Notes: generated from the sequence alone by a model not told the origin. Positions 24,528-33,248 are shown, numbered from the stretch's first letter. The stretch is 64,000 nt of DNA from JBBQRS01 sp038214535 (GCA_038214535.1 JBBQRS010000006.1:17182-81181); one strand, 5' to 3'. Translations and numbers: made by a program.

Positions 24528-25598
24528 ATGCTAGACAAAGACGCCATACGGCGGCTGTTGCCACTGCTCACGCTCCTGCTTCTCGGGTCCATCGCACCCC
24601 GCGCGCATGCCGCCGAACTCGCCGCAAGCCCGCAACATCACAGTTCACAGTCTGACCGCGCGCATGATTTGGCGCGATCGGCCGCTTACGAATATCCGAT
24701 CAAGGTTGGAGATACGCTCTGGGATATTGCCGTCGCCCACGGGATCACATTGCAGGAATTGCTGGCGGCAAATCCGGGGCTTGACTCTGCCGCCTTGCAC
24801 GTCGGTCAAGTCATCCTTGTTCCGACCTCGCCCCCCGCAGTGGCCGAGCAGGCAGCCAAACAGGAAACTCGGCCAACAACGTACGAATACTCGATCAAGA
24901 CCGGAGACACGCTCTGGGATATCGCCGTCACACACGGAATTACGGTGCAAGATTTGCTGGCAGCAAATCCGGGGCTTGACTCTACCACCTTGCGCGTCGG
25001 TCAAGCCCTCGTGGTGCCGGCCGCGCCGCCGCCGCCCGCACCGCTGCCGCCCCCTCCCCCTCAACCGGAAGTAGTTGCTCCGGATGCGGAGGCCGCTCCA
25101 GCAGAGACGACCACCGCAGAAATCACCCCAACCGAGGAAACGCCGCCAGGCCCAGACGCCGATGCGCCACAACCTGAACCGGCCGAGCCTGCTGCACCCA
25201 CGTCTGAGGCCGCGCCGGAGTTAATCGCAATTCTGGACTCGATGAACGCAGAGCGCGCAGCGCGTGGGTTACCTGCGTTGGTGTGGTCTGATGCGCTGGC
25301 GCAGGCCGCACAGGCGCATGCGGAAGACTGCGCACGGCGCAATCGTGGCAGCCACATCGGCTCCGACGGCGCAAGACTGCGCGAGCGGCTGGCGCGGGTA
25401 GGGTTAGCGCCCCGTAACGCCACCGAGAACTGGGCCAACGCCAAATCCCCCCAGAAAGCCTTCCAAATGTGGTTTAACGAAGGCCCGAACGGACCGCACC
25501 GCCGTGCGATCCTGGGGTCGAGCTACAGTGAAGTTGGTATCGGCGTTGCGAGGGGAAGCTGGGGTTACTACTTCATCGCGAATTTCGGGGGACGATGA
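24528..25598 (+). CDS. Secreted LysM-LysM-CAP (SCP/PR-1) protein
   Basis: This 356-aa protein has a Sec signal peptide (LLPLLTLLLLGSIAPRAHA-A). Two LysM peptidoglycan-binding domains follow at ~57-105 and ~120-165 (VGDTLWDIAVAHGITLQELL and TGDTLWDIAVTHGITVQDLL). They are nearly identical in protein and DNA, so they are a recent internal duplication. A Pro/Glu/Ala-rich linker leads to a CAP domain (~232-356) with AQAHAEDCARRN, SHIGSDG, TENWA and HRRAILG motifs, as in YkwD-like proteins. It is probably cell-wall-associated; biochemical activity of bacterial CAP domains is poorly defined. The ATG at 24528 begins the signal peptide. Confidence 0.88.
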   Translation: MLDKDAIRRLLPLLTLLLLGSIAPRAHAAELAASPQHHSSQSDRAHDLARSAAYEYPIKVGDTLWDIAVAHGITLQELLAANPGLDSAALHVGQVILVPTSPPAVAEQAAKQETRPTTYEYSIKTGDTLWDIAVTHGITVQDLLAANPGLDSTTLRVGQALVVPAAPPPPAPLPPPPPQPEVVAPDAEAAPAETTTAEITPTEETPPGPDADAPQPEPAEPAAPTSEAAPELIAILDSMNAERAARGLPALVWSDALAQAAQAHAEDCARRNRGSHIGSDGARLRERLARVGLAPRNATENWANAKSPQKAFQMWFNEGPNGPHRRAILGSSYSEVGIGVARGSWGYYFIANFGGR

Positions 25599-25613
25599 GG
25601 GCATCTCGCGATA

Positions 25614-25709
25614 GCGGAGTGCGCATCCTCAGATGCCAATCCGTGTCGCGCCGGTGCGCATCCTCAGATGCGCACTCCGCAGGGTGAGGGATGAGGATGC
25701 GCAGTCCTC
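25614..25709. repeat. Tandem hairpin repeats, family B (three units)
   Basis: Three units of the GTGCGCATCCTCAGATGCGC type: degenerate at 25614-25637, intact at 25654-25680 (ending ACTCCGC), and partial in the opposite orientation at 25690-25709. They lie between convergent genes and may act as a transcription barrier. Confidence 0.75.
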
Positions 25710-25723
25710 GTAATTGTGACGCT

Positions 25724-27790
25724 CTACCCCAGCGGCGCGACGAACATCGCGACCGAACGCGGCCCCATCGTGTATGTCTTACCCAGGATCGAACGCGCCG
25801 CCTCGTAGGTCGTGATGTCCTCCGGCGGTTCCAGGTAGGTGTCCACCAGGCGCAGCCAGCCGCGCGACGAGCCGTTGGTCGCGGGCAGCTCGAACTCCAG
25901 CGGCTCCCAGTACGCGTTCAAGATGAAGTGATAGAAACGCTTGCCGCCAACCCCTGTGACCGTGAAAGAGAGCGTGTGGGAGCAATCGCCCCAATCCGGT
26001 TGCCCCACTTTGACGCCGTGCCACGTCACCGCCGAACGTTCGATAAACTCGGCCAGCGTCATGGACATTTCCGTCGCGACGCGGGTTTGCCCCTGACGCA
26101 GGTGAATCATCGCCTTTGCGAAACGGTGAATCTCCGCGTAGCGCTCTAACAGGGACCAGTCAAACCAACTGATTTCGTTGTCCTGGCAATAGGCATTGTT
26201 GTTGCCCCCTTGCGTCCGGCGCACCTCGTCTCCCATCAACAAGAGCGGCGTGCCCAGGGCCATGAGATTCAGGGCCAGGAAGTTTTTCACCTGCCGATTA
26301 CGCAGGCGCTCGATCTCCGGGTCGTCGGTCGGCCCTTCAACGCCGCAGTTCCAGCTCCGATTGTCGTTGTGCCCGTCGCGGTTGCCCTCGCCGTTGGCCT
26401 CGTTGTGTTTCTCATTGTAAGAAACCAGATCATTCAGCGTGAACCCATCATGGCAAGTAATGAAGTTAATGCTTTGCTCGGCGTCCCGATTTTCCAGGAC
26501 GTACAGATCGGGGCTGCCAAACAATCTTTCGGCGGCGTGCTTAACGGTTCCGCAGTCGCCGCGCACAAAACCGCGCAGGTCATCGCGGAAATGGCCGTTC
26601 CACTCCTGCCACCAGTCGCCGACAAAATTTCCCACTTGATACAACCCCGCGGCGTCCCAGGCTTCGGCGATGAACTTCGCGCCCGCCAACGCTGGGTCCG
26701 TCTCGATGTCCCACAGGACGGGCGGGTTAACCAACGGATGACCGGCCTCATCGCGTGCGAGGATCGAAGCGAGATCAAACCGGAAGCCATCTACGTGCAT
26801 GTGCTGCACCCAATAGCGCAGGCTGTCTATAATGAGTCGGCGCACGACCGCCTGATTGGCGTTCAGCGCGTTGCCACAACCGGAATAGTTGGCATAGCGG
26901 CGCTTGTTCGGCTCCAGGATGTAGTAGATGTCGTTCGCAAGGCCCTTGTAACAGAGCGTGGGGCCGGATTCGTCCCCTTCGGTCGTGTGGTTATAGACGA
27001 CATCCAGGATGACCTCGATGCCCGCGCGATGGAGGGCCTTGACCATATCGCGGAACTCGTCGAGCGGGCCGAGCGCATCAGGGCGAGACGAGTAAGCGAC
27101 GTGGGGCGCAAAGAACGACACCGGAGCATAGCCCCAGTAATTCTCTCGACCGCGCGGCGCGTCCTGAACATCGTAATGAAACACCGGCATCAACTCGACC
27201 GCTGTGACACCGAGGTCGCGCAGATAGGGGATTTTCTCGATCAACCCGGCATAGGTGCCGCGGCGTTCGGGCGCGACGCCGGAGTTCGGGTGACGCGTCA
27301 GCCCGCCGACGTGCGCTTCGTAAATCACGCTTTGCACGAAGGGGCGATGAAGCGGAGCGTCGCCCTCCCAGTCATAATCCTCCGGGTCTACAACGACGCT
27401 TTTCATCGCGGTCGCATCGTTGGGGCCGGGTCGCGACGCCTTCGCGCGGCTGTACTTCTTCGGCATGGCAATCGCCAGCCCGTAAGGGTCTATCAGCACC
27501 TTGGACGGATCAAACCGCAGACCCTTGCGAATTTCCCTGGGGCCATCCGCCCGGAAGCCGTAGAGTTGGCCGGGCCGGGTGCCGGGCACGAAAACGTGCC
27601 AGTAATGAAACGTGCGGTTGTGTTTGGGGTGAAGATCAATCACCCGCGAGGGCTGCGAGTCGTTCGGGCCATCGTAAAGCAGCAGGCGCATCGCGGTGGC
27701 GTCCCGCGAGTAGATGCTGAAATTCACGCCATCTTCGCGCACGTTTGCGCCCAGCGGATAACTGCTGCCGTAATCTACGCTTCGATCCAT
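25724..27790 (-). CDS. glgX: Glycogen debranching enzyme GlgX (GH13_11)
   Basis: This 688-aa protein has an N-terminal CBM48 (residues ~8-110), a GH13 (beta/alpha)8 barrel, and a C-terminal beta domain. The active-site motifs are DVVYNHTTEGD, GFRFDLAS (Asp nucleophile), FIAEAWDA (Glu acid/base) and NFITCHDGF (transition-state Asp). GlgX/TreX enzymes hydrolyse alpha-1,6 branches of glycogen trimmed by phosphorylase. No other glycogen gene is adjacent. The start ATG begins the MDRSVDYGSSYPLGA block; the Shine-Dalgarno GAGAGGA is rather far upstream (~15 bp). Confidence 0.95.
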   Translation of the reverse strand: MDRSVDYGSSYPLGANVREDGVNFSIYSRDATAMRLLLYDGPNDSQPSRVIDLHPKHNRTFHYWHVFVPGTRPGQLYGFRADGPREIRKGLRFDPSKVLIDPYGLAIAMPKKYSRAKASRPGPNDATAMKSVVVDPEDYDWEGDAPLHRPFVQSVIYEAHVGGLTRHPNSGVAPERRGTYAGLIEKIPYLRDLGVTAVELMPVFHYDVQDAPRGRENYWGYAPVSFFAPHVAYSSRPDALGPLDEFRDMVKALHRAGIEVILDVVYNHTTEGDESGPTLCYKGLANDIYYILEPNKRRYANYSGCGNALNANQAVVRRLIIDSLRYWVQHMHVDGFRFDLASILARDEAGHPLVNPPVLWDIETDPALAGAKFIAEAWDAAGLYQVGNFVGDWWQEWNGHFRDDLRGFVRGDCGTVKHAAERLFGSPDLYVLENRDAEQSINFITCHDGFTLNDLVSYNEKHNEANGEGNRDGHNDNRSWNCGVEGPTDDPEIERLRNRQVKNFLALNLMALGTPLLLMGDEVRRTQGGNNNAYCQDNEISWFDWSLLERYAEIHRFAKAMIHLRQGQTRVATEMSMTLAEFIERSAVTWHGVKVGQPDWGDCSHTLSFTVTGVGGKRFYHFILNAYWEPLEFELPATNGSSRGWLRLVDTYLEPPEDITTYEAARSILGKTYTMGPRSVAMFVAPLG

Positions 27791-28059
27791 AAGTCAGTCT
27801 GAAATTCCTCTCCATAAGGTCGCGTTTGCGCCGAGGTGCGATGGAGCCGCGCAAACTCATCGCCGGAAATGCGCCGATGATGACATTAAGCATACCCCAC
27901 AATTCCCTGACGTGCTAGAGTGACCCTTCAGTGGTACAATCCAAAACACCACGCGGCGTCAACTCGAAAGGAGGTCACCCTGTCCCTGGCCCATGTCTCC
28001 GGCTGAACGTCCTTCCGTAACATCCACTCAAGTCCACGACGCAAAGGAGTCAAGCACTT
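27791..28059. other. Divergent intergenic region glgX/uraA with an orphan strong Shine-Dalgarno
   Basis: The 269 bp hold no recognisable gene. At 27967-27976 is AAAGGAGGTC, an almost perfect Shine-Dalgarno, which is 84 bp before the permease ATG and so cannot serve it. Five bases later a CTG at 27980 opens an 8-codon frame ending at TGA 28004-28006, and an ATG at 27993 opens a longer frame that overlaps the permease start. The permease itself has AGGAG at 28045-28049. Confidence 0.5.
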
Positions 28060-29427
28060 ATGGCCGTCGCCACCCAGAAGGCCGTACTCGGTTATCTCCC
28101 AAATGACCGGCCCCCGATCGGCGCAATGCTCGCCCTCGGTTTCCAACACGTTCTCACCATGTTCCCGGCCACCGTCCTTGTCGCGATCCTCACCGGATTT
28201 GATGTTGGCGTCACCCTCTTCGCTTCGGGGCTGGCGACGATCATCGCCCTGTTGCTCTCTTCCTATCTTGCCAAAAGCTTCATCCCGCTGTATTACGGCT
28301 CCAGCTTCTCTTACATCGCACCCATCGTCGCCATTACCGCAACCAACGTGCTGGGGATTAACGACCCGGTGATGCGGATTCGGGTGGCGCAGGGCGGCAT
28401 CCTGATGACCGGCGTGCTGAACGTGCTGGTGGGCCTCTTGATTCGCTACATCGGCAAAGACACCCTGGACAAAATTCTGCCGTCCGAAGTCACCGGCTCG
28501 GTCGCCATTGTGATCGGGCTTGCGCTGGCATTTTCGGCGCTCGGCATGGCGCAAGCCAACTGGATCGTATCGGGGATCACCCTGCTGGTTACGATCCTGT
28601 TCTCGGTTTACCTGCGGGGACGCGGGTTCATCGGGATGCTGCCGATCCTGCTGGGGGCAGTCCTCGGCTATCTGATCGGCTACCTGATGGGGCTGGTGGA
28701 TTTCTCGACGGTGGGCGCAGCGACGTGGTTCCGTGTGCCGCCCTTCACCCTGCCAGTGTTCACCTTCGCGGCGGTCCTGGCGATTGCACCGATCGCCGTT
28801 GCGACGATTCCCGAATCCACCGCGCATCTCTATCAGATCAGCCTGTATGTAGACCAGCTCGCACTGGAAATGGACCGCAAGCCGGTGGGGTTGAGCCAGT
28901 TCATCGGGCTTAACCTGATCTGCGACGGCGTCGGCGATATGATCAACGGCGCTGTCGGCGGCTGCGCCGGCACCAACTACGGCGAAAACAATTCGCTGAT
29001 GGCGATCACGCGGAATTATTCCGGCCCGGCGCTGATTACCGCAGGCGCCATTGCAATCCTGCTGGCTTTCATCGGCAAGCTGTCTGCGCTGGTCGGCACC
29101 TTGCCGGTGGCCGTCACCGGCGGGCTTGCCATCTATCTGTTCGGCGTGATCGGCGCGCAAGGAATTGCCTTAATGGTCGCACGTCAGGTAAACTTCTTTG
29201 ACCCGAGGAAGTTAGCGGTCATTGCCGTGATTCTAGTGATCGGTATTGGTGGCGCGATTGGGTATGAAGGTGGTATGATACCGGTCGGTAGCTTGAAACT
29301 ACCGTCTATTGCTACGGCTGCCCTGGTCGGCATCCTGCTCAACCTGATCTTCCTTATCTTCCCGGCCCGTCAGATTGACGAGGAGTTCGAGGATATGAAG
29401 GTCGGCGATCTCGACATCGAAGTCTGA
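28060..29427 (+). CDS. Uracil/xanthine permease (NCS2 family)
   Basis: This 455-aa membrane protein has about fourteen helices in the UraA/UapA fold. Key segments are the TM3 stretch YYGSSFSYIAPIVAIT, the TM8 glutamate motif ATIPESTAHLYQIS, the region GAVGGCAGTNYGENNSLMAIT (the NCS2 signature with the second conserved Glu), and NFFDPRKLAVIAVILVIGIGG. It imports uracil or xanthine with a proton or Na+. The Glu in PESTAH and in TNYGEN favours uracil/xanthine over other bases. It is followed by a U-rich intrinsic terminator, so it is monocistronic. Confidence 0.92.
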   Translation: MAVATQKAVLGYLPNDRPPIGAMLALGFQHVLTMFPATVLVAILTGFDVGVTLFASGLATIIALLLSSYLAKSFIPLYYGSSFSYIAPIVAITATNVLGINDPVMRIRVAQGGILMTGVLNVLVGLLIRYIGKDTLDKILPSEVTGSVAIVIGLALAFSALGMAQANWIVSGITLLVTILFSVYLRGRGFIGMLPILLGAVLGYLIGYLMGLVDFSTVGAATWFRVPPFTLPVFTFAAVLAIAPIAVATIPESTAHLYQISLYVDQLALEMDRKPVGLSQFIGLNLICDGVGDMINGAVGGCAGTNYGENNSLMAITRNYSGPALITAGAIAILLAFIGKLSALVGTLPVAVTGGLAIYLFGVIGAQGIALMVARQVNFFDPRKLAVIAVILVIGIGGAIGYEGGMIPVGSLKLPSIATAALVGILLNLIFLIFPARQIDEEFEDMKVGDLDIEV

Positions 29428-29444
29428 CATCATAGCCATCACGA

Positions 29445-29516
29445 GCGCAGGCTGCACGTCGCGGGGCCGGGCCAAAATCCGGACGATGCGATAGCGGGTA
29501 GCCTGCGCATTTTTTT
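29445..29516 (+). terminator. Rho-independent terminator after uracil permease
   Basis: The outer stem GCGCAGGCT/AGCCTGCGC (29445-29453 with 29500-29508) encloses an inner GC-rich hairpin and is followed by ATTTTTTT. The long insert between the stem arms is unusual. Confidence 0.75.
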
Positions 29517-29531
29517 CTGGAGCGGAGATCC

Positions 29532-30392
29532 GTGCAGCCCTTTGAATACGTCACCCCGGAAAACGCCGCCGAAGCCAGCACGATCCTGGCGACAGGCAGC
29601 GCGCGCCCCTATCTGGGCGGCACCGATCTGTTGATTCGGATGCGCGGCGGGTTTCTTCAACCTCAGCGCGTCGTTGAGTTGAAAAACCTGCCCGGCATGA
29701 GCGAAATCGTGGAAACGCAGGAAGGCGGCCTGGTGATCGGCGCGGGCTGCACCATGAACCAGATCGCCGCCGACCCACGCGTGCGTGAACGCTACGACCT
29801 GCTGGCGCAGGCCTGCCGGCTGGTCGCATCAGACCAGGTACGCCGACGCGCCACGATTGGCGGCAATTGTTGCAACGCCAGCCCGGCGGCAGATTCGGCC
29901 CCCGCGCTCTATTGCCTCGATGCCGAGGCTCAAATGTGTGGCCCTAAAGGTCAGAGACGCATACCCATCGAAGCATTCTTCATCGGCCCGGGCAAGACGG
30001 CATTACGAAGCGGTGAATTTTTGACGAATTTGCATCTTCCGCCGTCACCTTTGGGCGCGGTCGGCGTCTTCAATAAATTAGGAAGCACGAAAATCGGCGA
30101 TATTTCGATTGCGAGCGTGGCGGTATATGCGTGGCCGGGGGCCAATCGGTGGCGCTGGCGAATCGCGCTGGGCGCGGTCGGGCCTACGCCGTTACGCGCG
30201 CCGGCCGCCGAGACCATTCTGGCAGGGGATACTTCATTGACGGCACTTACAGCAGCGGTAGATGCTGCAGTCGCGACCGCGCGCCCGATTGACGACATTC
30301 GCTCCGGCGCAGCATATCGGCGCGCAATGGTCGGCGTGCTGGCCCAACGCGGTATCGAGGCGGTTATGGCGCAAGCAGGGATCGGCGAATGA
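29532..30392 (+). CDS. FAD-binding subunit of xanthine dehydrogenase/CO dehydrogenase-type molybdoenzyme
   Basis: This 286-aa protein has the CoxM/XdhB fold. The FAD-binding motifs are ARPYLGGTDLLIRMRGG (first loop) and RRATIGGNCCNASPAADSAP (second, the TIGGN signature). The CO_deh_flav C-terminal domain follows from ~175. It would pass electrons from 2Fe-2S clusters to FAD. The molybdopterin and iron-sulfur subunits that normally flank it are absent, so it is an orphan, or works with subunits encoded elsewhere. The GTG start follows GGAGCGGAGATCC. XdhC and MocA maturation genes lie 16 kb away in this window. Confidence 0.88.
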   Translation: MQPFEYVTPENAAEASTILATGSARPYLGGTDLLIRMRGGFLQPQRVVELKNLPGMSEIVETQEGGLVIGAGCTMNQIAADPRVRERYDLLAQACRLVASDQVRRRATIGGNCCNASPAADSAPALYCLDAEAQMCGPKGQRRIPIEAFFIGPGKTALRSGEFLTNLHLPPSPLGAVGVFNKLGSTKIGDISIASVAVYAWPGANRWRWRIALGAVGPTPLRAPAAETILAGDTSLTALTAAVDAAVATARPIDDIRSGAAYRRAMVGVLAQRGIEAVMAQAGIGE

Positions 30393-30477
30393 GTAGCCTT
30401 CCGCGGTTGGGTGGTCAGCAGCCCGTTTTGCGGTTCTAAAGATGCAACAATTGACACATTTCTGCTTGACATAGGAC

Positions 30478-30506
30478 TTGAATTCCACGCGTGCCTGGTG
30501 TATAAT
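30478..30506 (+). promoter_or_regulatory. Predicted promoter of lipoprotein gene pair
   Basis: TTGAAT at 30478-30483, a 17-bp spacer, and a perfect TATAAT at 30501-30506. It leaves a ~145-nt 5' leader before the ATG at 30657; no gene or clear riboswitch was recognised in it. Two further TTGACA boxes lie at about 30451 and 30465. Confidence 0.6.
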
Positions 30507-30656
30507 CGGTTCATAACATATTTTGCAGTCAGAACCATGAGGGTTCGGGATGCTCGGATGCGGGTCACAATGAAGTAAGCCGCGTACCCGGCAACACAAT
30601 CGAGCACCAGTTATCGTAGCTTGAAGCGGTCATCCGTATACCCTGGGAGGTAAATC

Positions 30657-31601
30657 ATGAAGCGATCGTTCTTTGTTTTACTGGTTCTCGTTGTGGTATT
30701 GGTGGGGTGTTCCGGTCCCGCCTCGCCAACACCCTCCAGTCCCCTGACCGATTTGGGCGAGCGCTTCCAAATCGCGCTGCCTCGCATTACGGTGGACGTT
30801 GCCAGCGATGGCACGCCCAGCATCCTCGGCATCAGCCCTTCTGTCCTCGCCTTTGCCGGCATTGACACTGAAGCCTTCAAATTGCCTGCCGACACCGTGC
30901 AACGGCTATCCGAAGAAAACATCCAGCACATCGAAGTTGCCGTGGTAGACCGGGGGCTGCGCATCTGGGTCAACGGCGAACCGCTGCCTTTCGTGCAGAC
31001 GGACACCGCCAGCCTTCAGCGCATGGTTGACTTGCTCAAGGCCCTGGAGGTCGAACAGGCCGGACTGCTCGAACGATTGCTGCCAATTATGACCCGCCTC
31101 GGCGTGGACTTCGCGTTACGCTTCCCCGTGCAGCCCGGCGCTGAAGTGATCCCACTATCCATTGTGGGGGATGCTCGTCAGGCCCCGCTCACGCCGACCG
31201 CCGATCCCGCGTCGGTGATTGCCAAGTTCGAAGTCAGGTACGATGAAGCCGGCACTCCGAGCATTATGGGTATTGACGCCGGCAGCGTTGTCAACCAGGT
31301 GTTATCTCCCGAATTGATTCAGCAACTCCAGACCGCAAACATCCAATCGCTTGAGCTGCGCAGCACCCCGGCCGGAATGACCATCTATGTGAATAGCGAA
31401 CCATTGCCAACCTTGCTCTGGGACAGCGCGTTACTGAGTAACGCGACCACCCTGTTATCCAGCTATCTGCCGGCTGACAGCAACATCACGCCCTTAATCG
31501 AGGCATTCTTACCGACGATGGATCGCGCCGACGTAGACATCCTTATCCACCTGCCGCTGGCGCCTGGCACCACGCCACTTCCCGTGGAAATGCATGACTG
31601 A
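30657..31601 (+). CDS. Lipoprotein with two internal repeats, unknown family (paralogue 1)
   Basis: This 314-aa protein has a lipoprotein signal (FFVLLVLVVVLVGC, Cys18). It contains two homologous ~120-aa units. Each has an 'F(Q/E)...D..GTPSI(L/M)GI' strand, an 'N.IQ..E' segment (ENIQHIEVAV, ANIQSLELRS), a 'V.(N/G)(G/S)EPLP' turn (VNGEPLP, VNSEPLP), and a terminal 'D..(L/I)..P..PG....P' strand (FALRFPVQPGAEVIPL, ILIHLPLAPGTTPLPV). No known motif was recognised. A second, similar lipoprotein gene follows 155 bp downstream. It has a good Shine-Dalgarno GGGAGGTAAATC. Function is unknown; it is probably a cell-surface binding protein. Confidence 0.82.
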   Translation: MKRSFFVLLVLVVVLVGCSGPASPTPSSPLTDLGERFQIALPRITVDVASDGTPSILGISPSVLAFAGIDTEAFKLPADTVQRLSEENIQHIEVAVVDRGLRIWVNGEPLPFVQTDTASLQRMVDLLKALEVEQAGLLERLLPIMTRLGVDFALRFPVQPGAEVIPLSIVGDARQAPLTPTADPASVIAKFEVRYDEAGTPSIMGIDAGSVVNQVLSPELIQQLQTANIQSLELRSTPAGMTIYVNSEPLPTLLWDSALLSNATTLLSSYLPADSNITPLIEAFLPTMDRADVDILIHLPLAPGTTPLPVEMHD

Positions 31602-31756
31602 CCTGGCGGCGGTGAACCCGAAAGACCTGACTCACCGCCTTACCGACTTGGACTCGACCGATAAACGCCGGTGTTCATCGCGAGAGCCTGAGAATATCCA
31701 AACCGACGTCGATCGAAAACAGAAATCTACAATGCCAACACTTACAGGAGGGACTG

Positions 31757-32737
31757 ATGCGTAAATCTGTGTTCTTGCTTATGCTTATTGTGAGCCTCGT
31801 AGTCACTGCATGTGCGAGCCCTGCGATGATGCCGTCGCGATCGGCCGAAACGGCCGATGGCGAAGTGTTTATGATCGCTCTTCCGAGAATTGTGCTGACG
31901 GCCGACGAGTCAGGACAACTCGGACTCGAAGGCCTGCCGATGGATCTGCTCGGTCTCACGGGAATGTTCCCTGAGATCAACGCCGATTTCGTCAAGGCAA
32001 TGCAGAATGCCAACATCCAACACGTTGAGCTCCGTCATACCGGCGACGGGCTGGCCGTGTTGGTCAACGGGATGCCGATGCCCCGTCTGGCATGGGGCGA
32101 GGAATCATTCCAGGCAGTTGGCGCGCTGCTGAACATCCTGGGGCCGCAGATCGGCGTTGATGGGCCGGCAGTTGCACAGTTGCTGTCCCGCATTGCGCCG
32201 ATCGTCGAGCGAACAGGCATCTCGGTCGCCATCAAATTCCCGATGGCAGAGGATGTGGCAGCCATCCCGTTTGCAGCCGACGACGTTGTAATGGCCGCGC
32301 CACGCGTCGTAGACACCCCGCCCTCGGCGGTCGCCAAGTTCGAAGTCAAGTATGACAACGACGGCGTGCCGTCCATCATGGGCATTTCGGCTCGCGACAT
32401 CGCCGCGCTGACGGGCAACACCCAGCTTCCGCTGGCGATTAGCCCCGACGTGATGCAACGTGCGAAGGAAAGCAATATCCAGAACATGCAGTTGACCACC
32501 GGACCCAACGGTCTTGAGATCTTCATCAACGGCGAAGCCGCGCCCAAGATCGTTTGGGATCAGGACATGGTGAACAACGCGATTGATGTCTGGGCGCAAC
32601 TCAACCCAGCCGCAGCAGGCTACGTGCCGATGGTCAAGCAGATCGCGCCGTTCCTGACGAATACATCGTTCTCGATCTTGTTACACTTCCCGATGGTTGA
32701 TGGCGTTGCGGTGATCCCGGCGCGGATGCACCAATAG
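31757..32737 (+). CDS. Lipoprotein with two internal repeats, unknown family (paralogue 2)
   Basis: This 326-aa lipoprotein (signal VFLLMLIVSLVVTAC, Cys19) has the same two-unit layout as its upstream neighbour. Matching blocks are FMIALPRIVLTADE (compare FQIALPRITVDVAS), ANIQHVELRHTGDGLAVLVN, AKFEVKYDNDGVPSIMGI (compare AKFEVRYDEAGTPSIMGI), SNIQNMQLTTGPNGLEIFIN and ILLHFPMVDGVAVIPARM. The pair arose by gene duplication after an earlier domain duplication. The Shine-Dalgarno is AGGAGGGACTG. Function is unknown. Confidence 0.82.
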   Translation: MRKSVFLLMLIVSLVVTACASPAMMPSRSAETADGEVFMIALPRIVLTADESGQLGLEGLPMDLLGLTGMFPEINADFVKAMQNANIQHVELRHTGDGLAVLVNGMPMPRLAWGEESFQAVGALLNILGPQIGVDGPAVAQLLSRIAPIVERTGISVAIKFPMAEDVAAIPFAADDVVMAAPRVVDTPPSAVAKFEVKYDNDGVPSIMGISARDIAALTGNTQLPLAISPDVMQRAKESNIQNMQLTTGPNGLEIFINGEAAPKIVWDQDMVNNAIDVWAQLNPAAAGYVPMVKQIAPFLTNTSFSILLHFPMVDGVAVIPARMHQ

Positions 32738-32763
32738 CCCCGCCTGTTTGAGTGATTCGAATG

Positions 32764-32797
32764 ACCCTGCCGTCGCTGCAAGGCGATGGCAGGGTTT
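32764..32797 (+). terminator. Hairpin after lipoprotein 2
   Basis: The stem CCCTGCCGTCGC/GCGATGGCAGGG has one mismatch and a six-base loop, and is followed by TTTGA. It is a weak terminator or attenuator before the small membrane protein gene. Confidence 0.5.
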
Positions 32798-32823
32798 GAC
32801 CACGCACCGAAAGGAACGCAGCC

Positions 32824-33090
32824 ATGGAAGCGCCGGCCAAGTATGGCCTCTTGAACATCATCGCAGCGATTCTAAAAATCTTGGCCTGGATCGTGCTGAT
32901 TGCGACGGTAATCGGAGGATTCCTGGCAATCTTTAACCTGGGCTCCGGTCTGGGAACTATCACCGGCATTAGTTCCATCCTGATGGGAGTGCTGGGTTTC
33001 TTGCAACTGTATGCGCTGGGAAGCATCCTCTCCATCTTGATTGACATCGAAAGCAACACACGTTCCCTGGCGATCCAGTCTCAAGCATGA
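32824..33090 (+). CDS. Small two-TM membrane protein, unknown
   Basis: This 88-aa protein has two hydrophobic helices (ILAWIVLIATVIGGFLAIFN and SSILMGVLGFLQLYALGSIL) joined by a short Gly-rich loop (GSGLGTITGI) and a polar C-terminal tail. A good Shine-Dalgarno (AAAGGAACG) precedes the ATG. It lies after the lipoprotein pair and may be part of the same transcription unit behind a weak hairpin. No family was recognised. Confidence 0.7.
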   Translation: MEAPAKYGLLNIIAAILKILAWIVLIATVIGGFLAIFNLGSGLGTITGISSILMGVLGFLQLYALGSILSILIDIESNTRSLAIQSQA

Positions 33091-33144
33091 GCGCGCCGGA
33101 CGCAGCGACGGCACTGCGCCCCGGCAAAATATCTTTGTACTCAT

Positions 33145-33179
33145 AGGCGCTTCCTGCGTCTGTTATGCAGGGAGCGCCT
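33145..33179 (+). terminator. Strong hairpin after small membrane protein
   Basis: A 13-bp stem AGGCGCTTCCTGC/GCAGGGAGCGCCT (one G-U pair) with a nine-base loop. There is no U-run after it, so termination efficiency is uncertain. Confidence 0.5.
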
Positions 33180-33219
33180 TGCTATGTAGGCTAAGTTCCC
33201 TTTGCGGCTTACGCTAACT

Positions 33220-33248
33220 TGCCAAAAATCTGCGCCCGCGCTAGAATT
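33220..33248 (+). promoter_or_regulatory. Predicted promoter of phosphofructokinase gene
   Basis: TTGCCA at 33220-33225, a 17-bp spacer, and TAGAAT at 33243-33248. The predicted leader is ~87 nt and no structured element was recognised in it. Confidence 0.55.

Noticed and set aside
25614..25709. Possible CRISPR-like array from regularly spaced repeats
   Set aside because: Only three degenerate units, palindromic, with inverted orientation and no unique spacers of constant length; no cas genes in the window.
26210..27802. Long plus-strand frame opposite glgX, and the minus-strand frame 27928-29160 opposite the uracil permease
   Set aside because: Both are antisense shadows of well-supported genes; no Shine-Dalgarno and low-complexity composition.
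27900..28059. Purine/PreQ1-type riboswitch before the uracil permease
   Set aside because: No conserved aptamer core could be recognised; only the orphan Shine-Dalgarno is worth noting.
30507..30656. Riboswitch in the 5' leader of the lipoprotein pair
   Set aside because: No recognisable conserved motif or terminator; left as plain leader.
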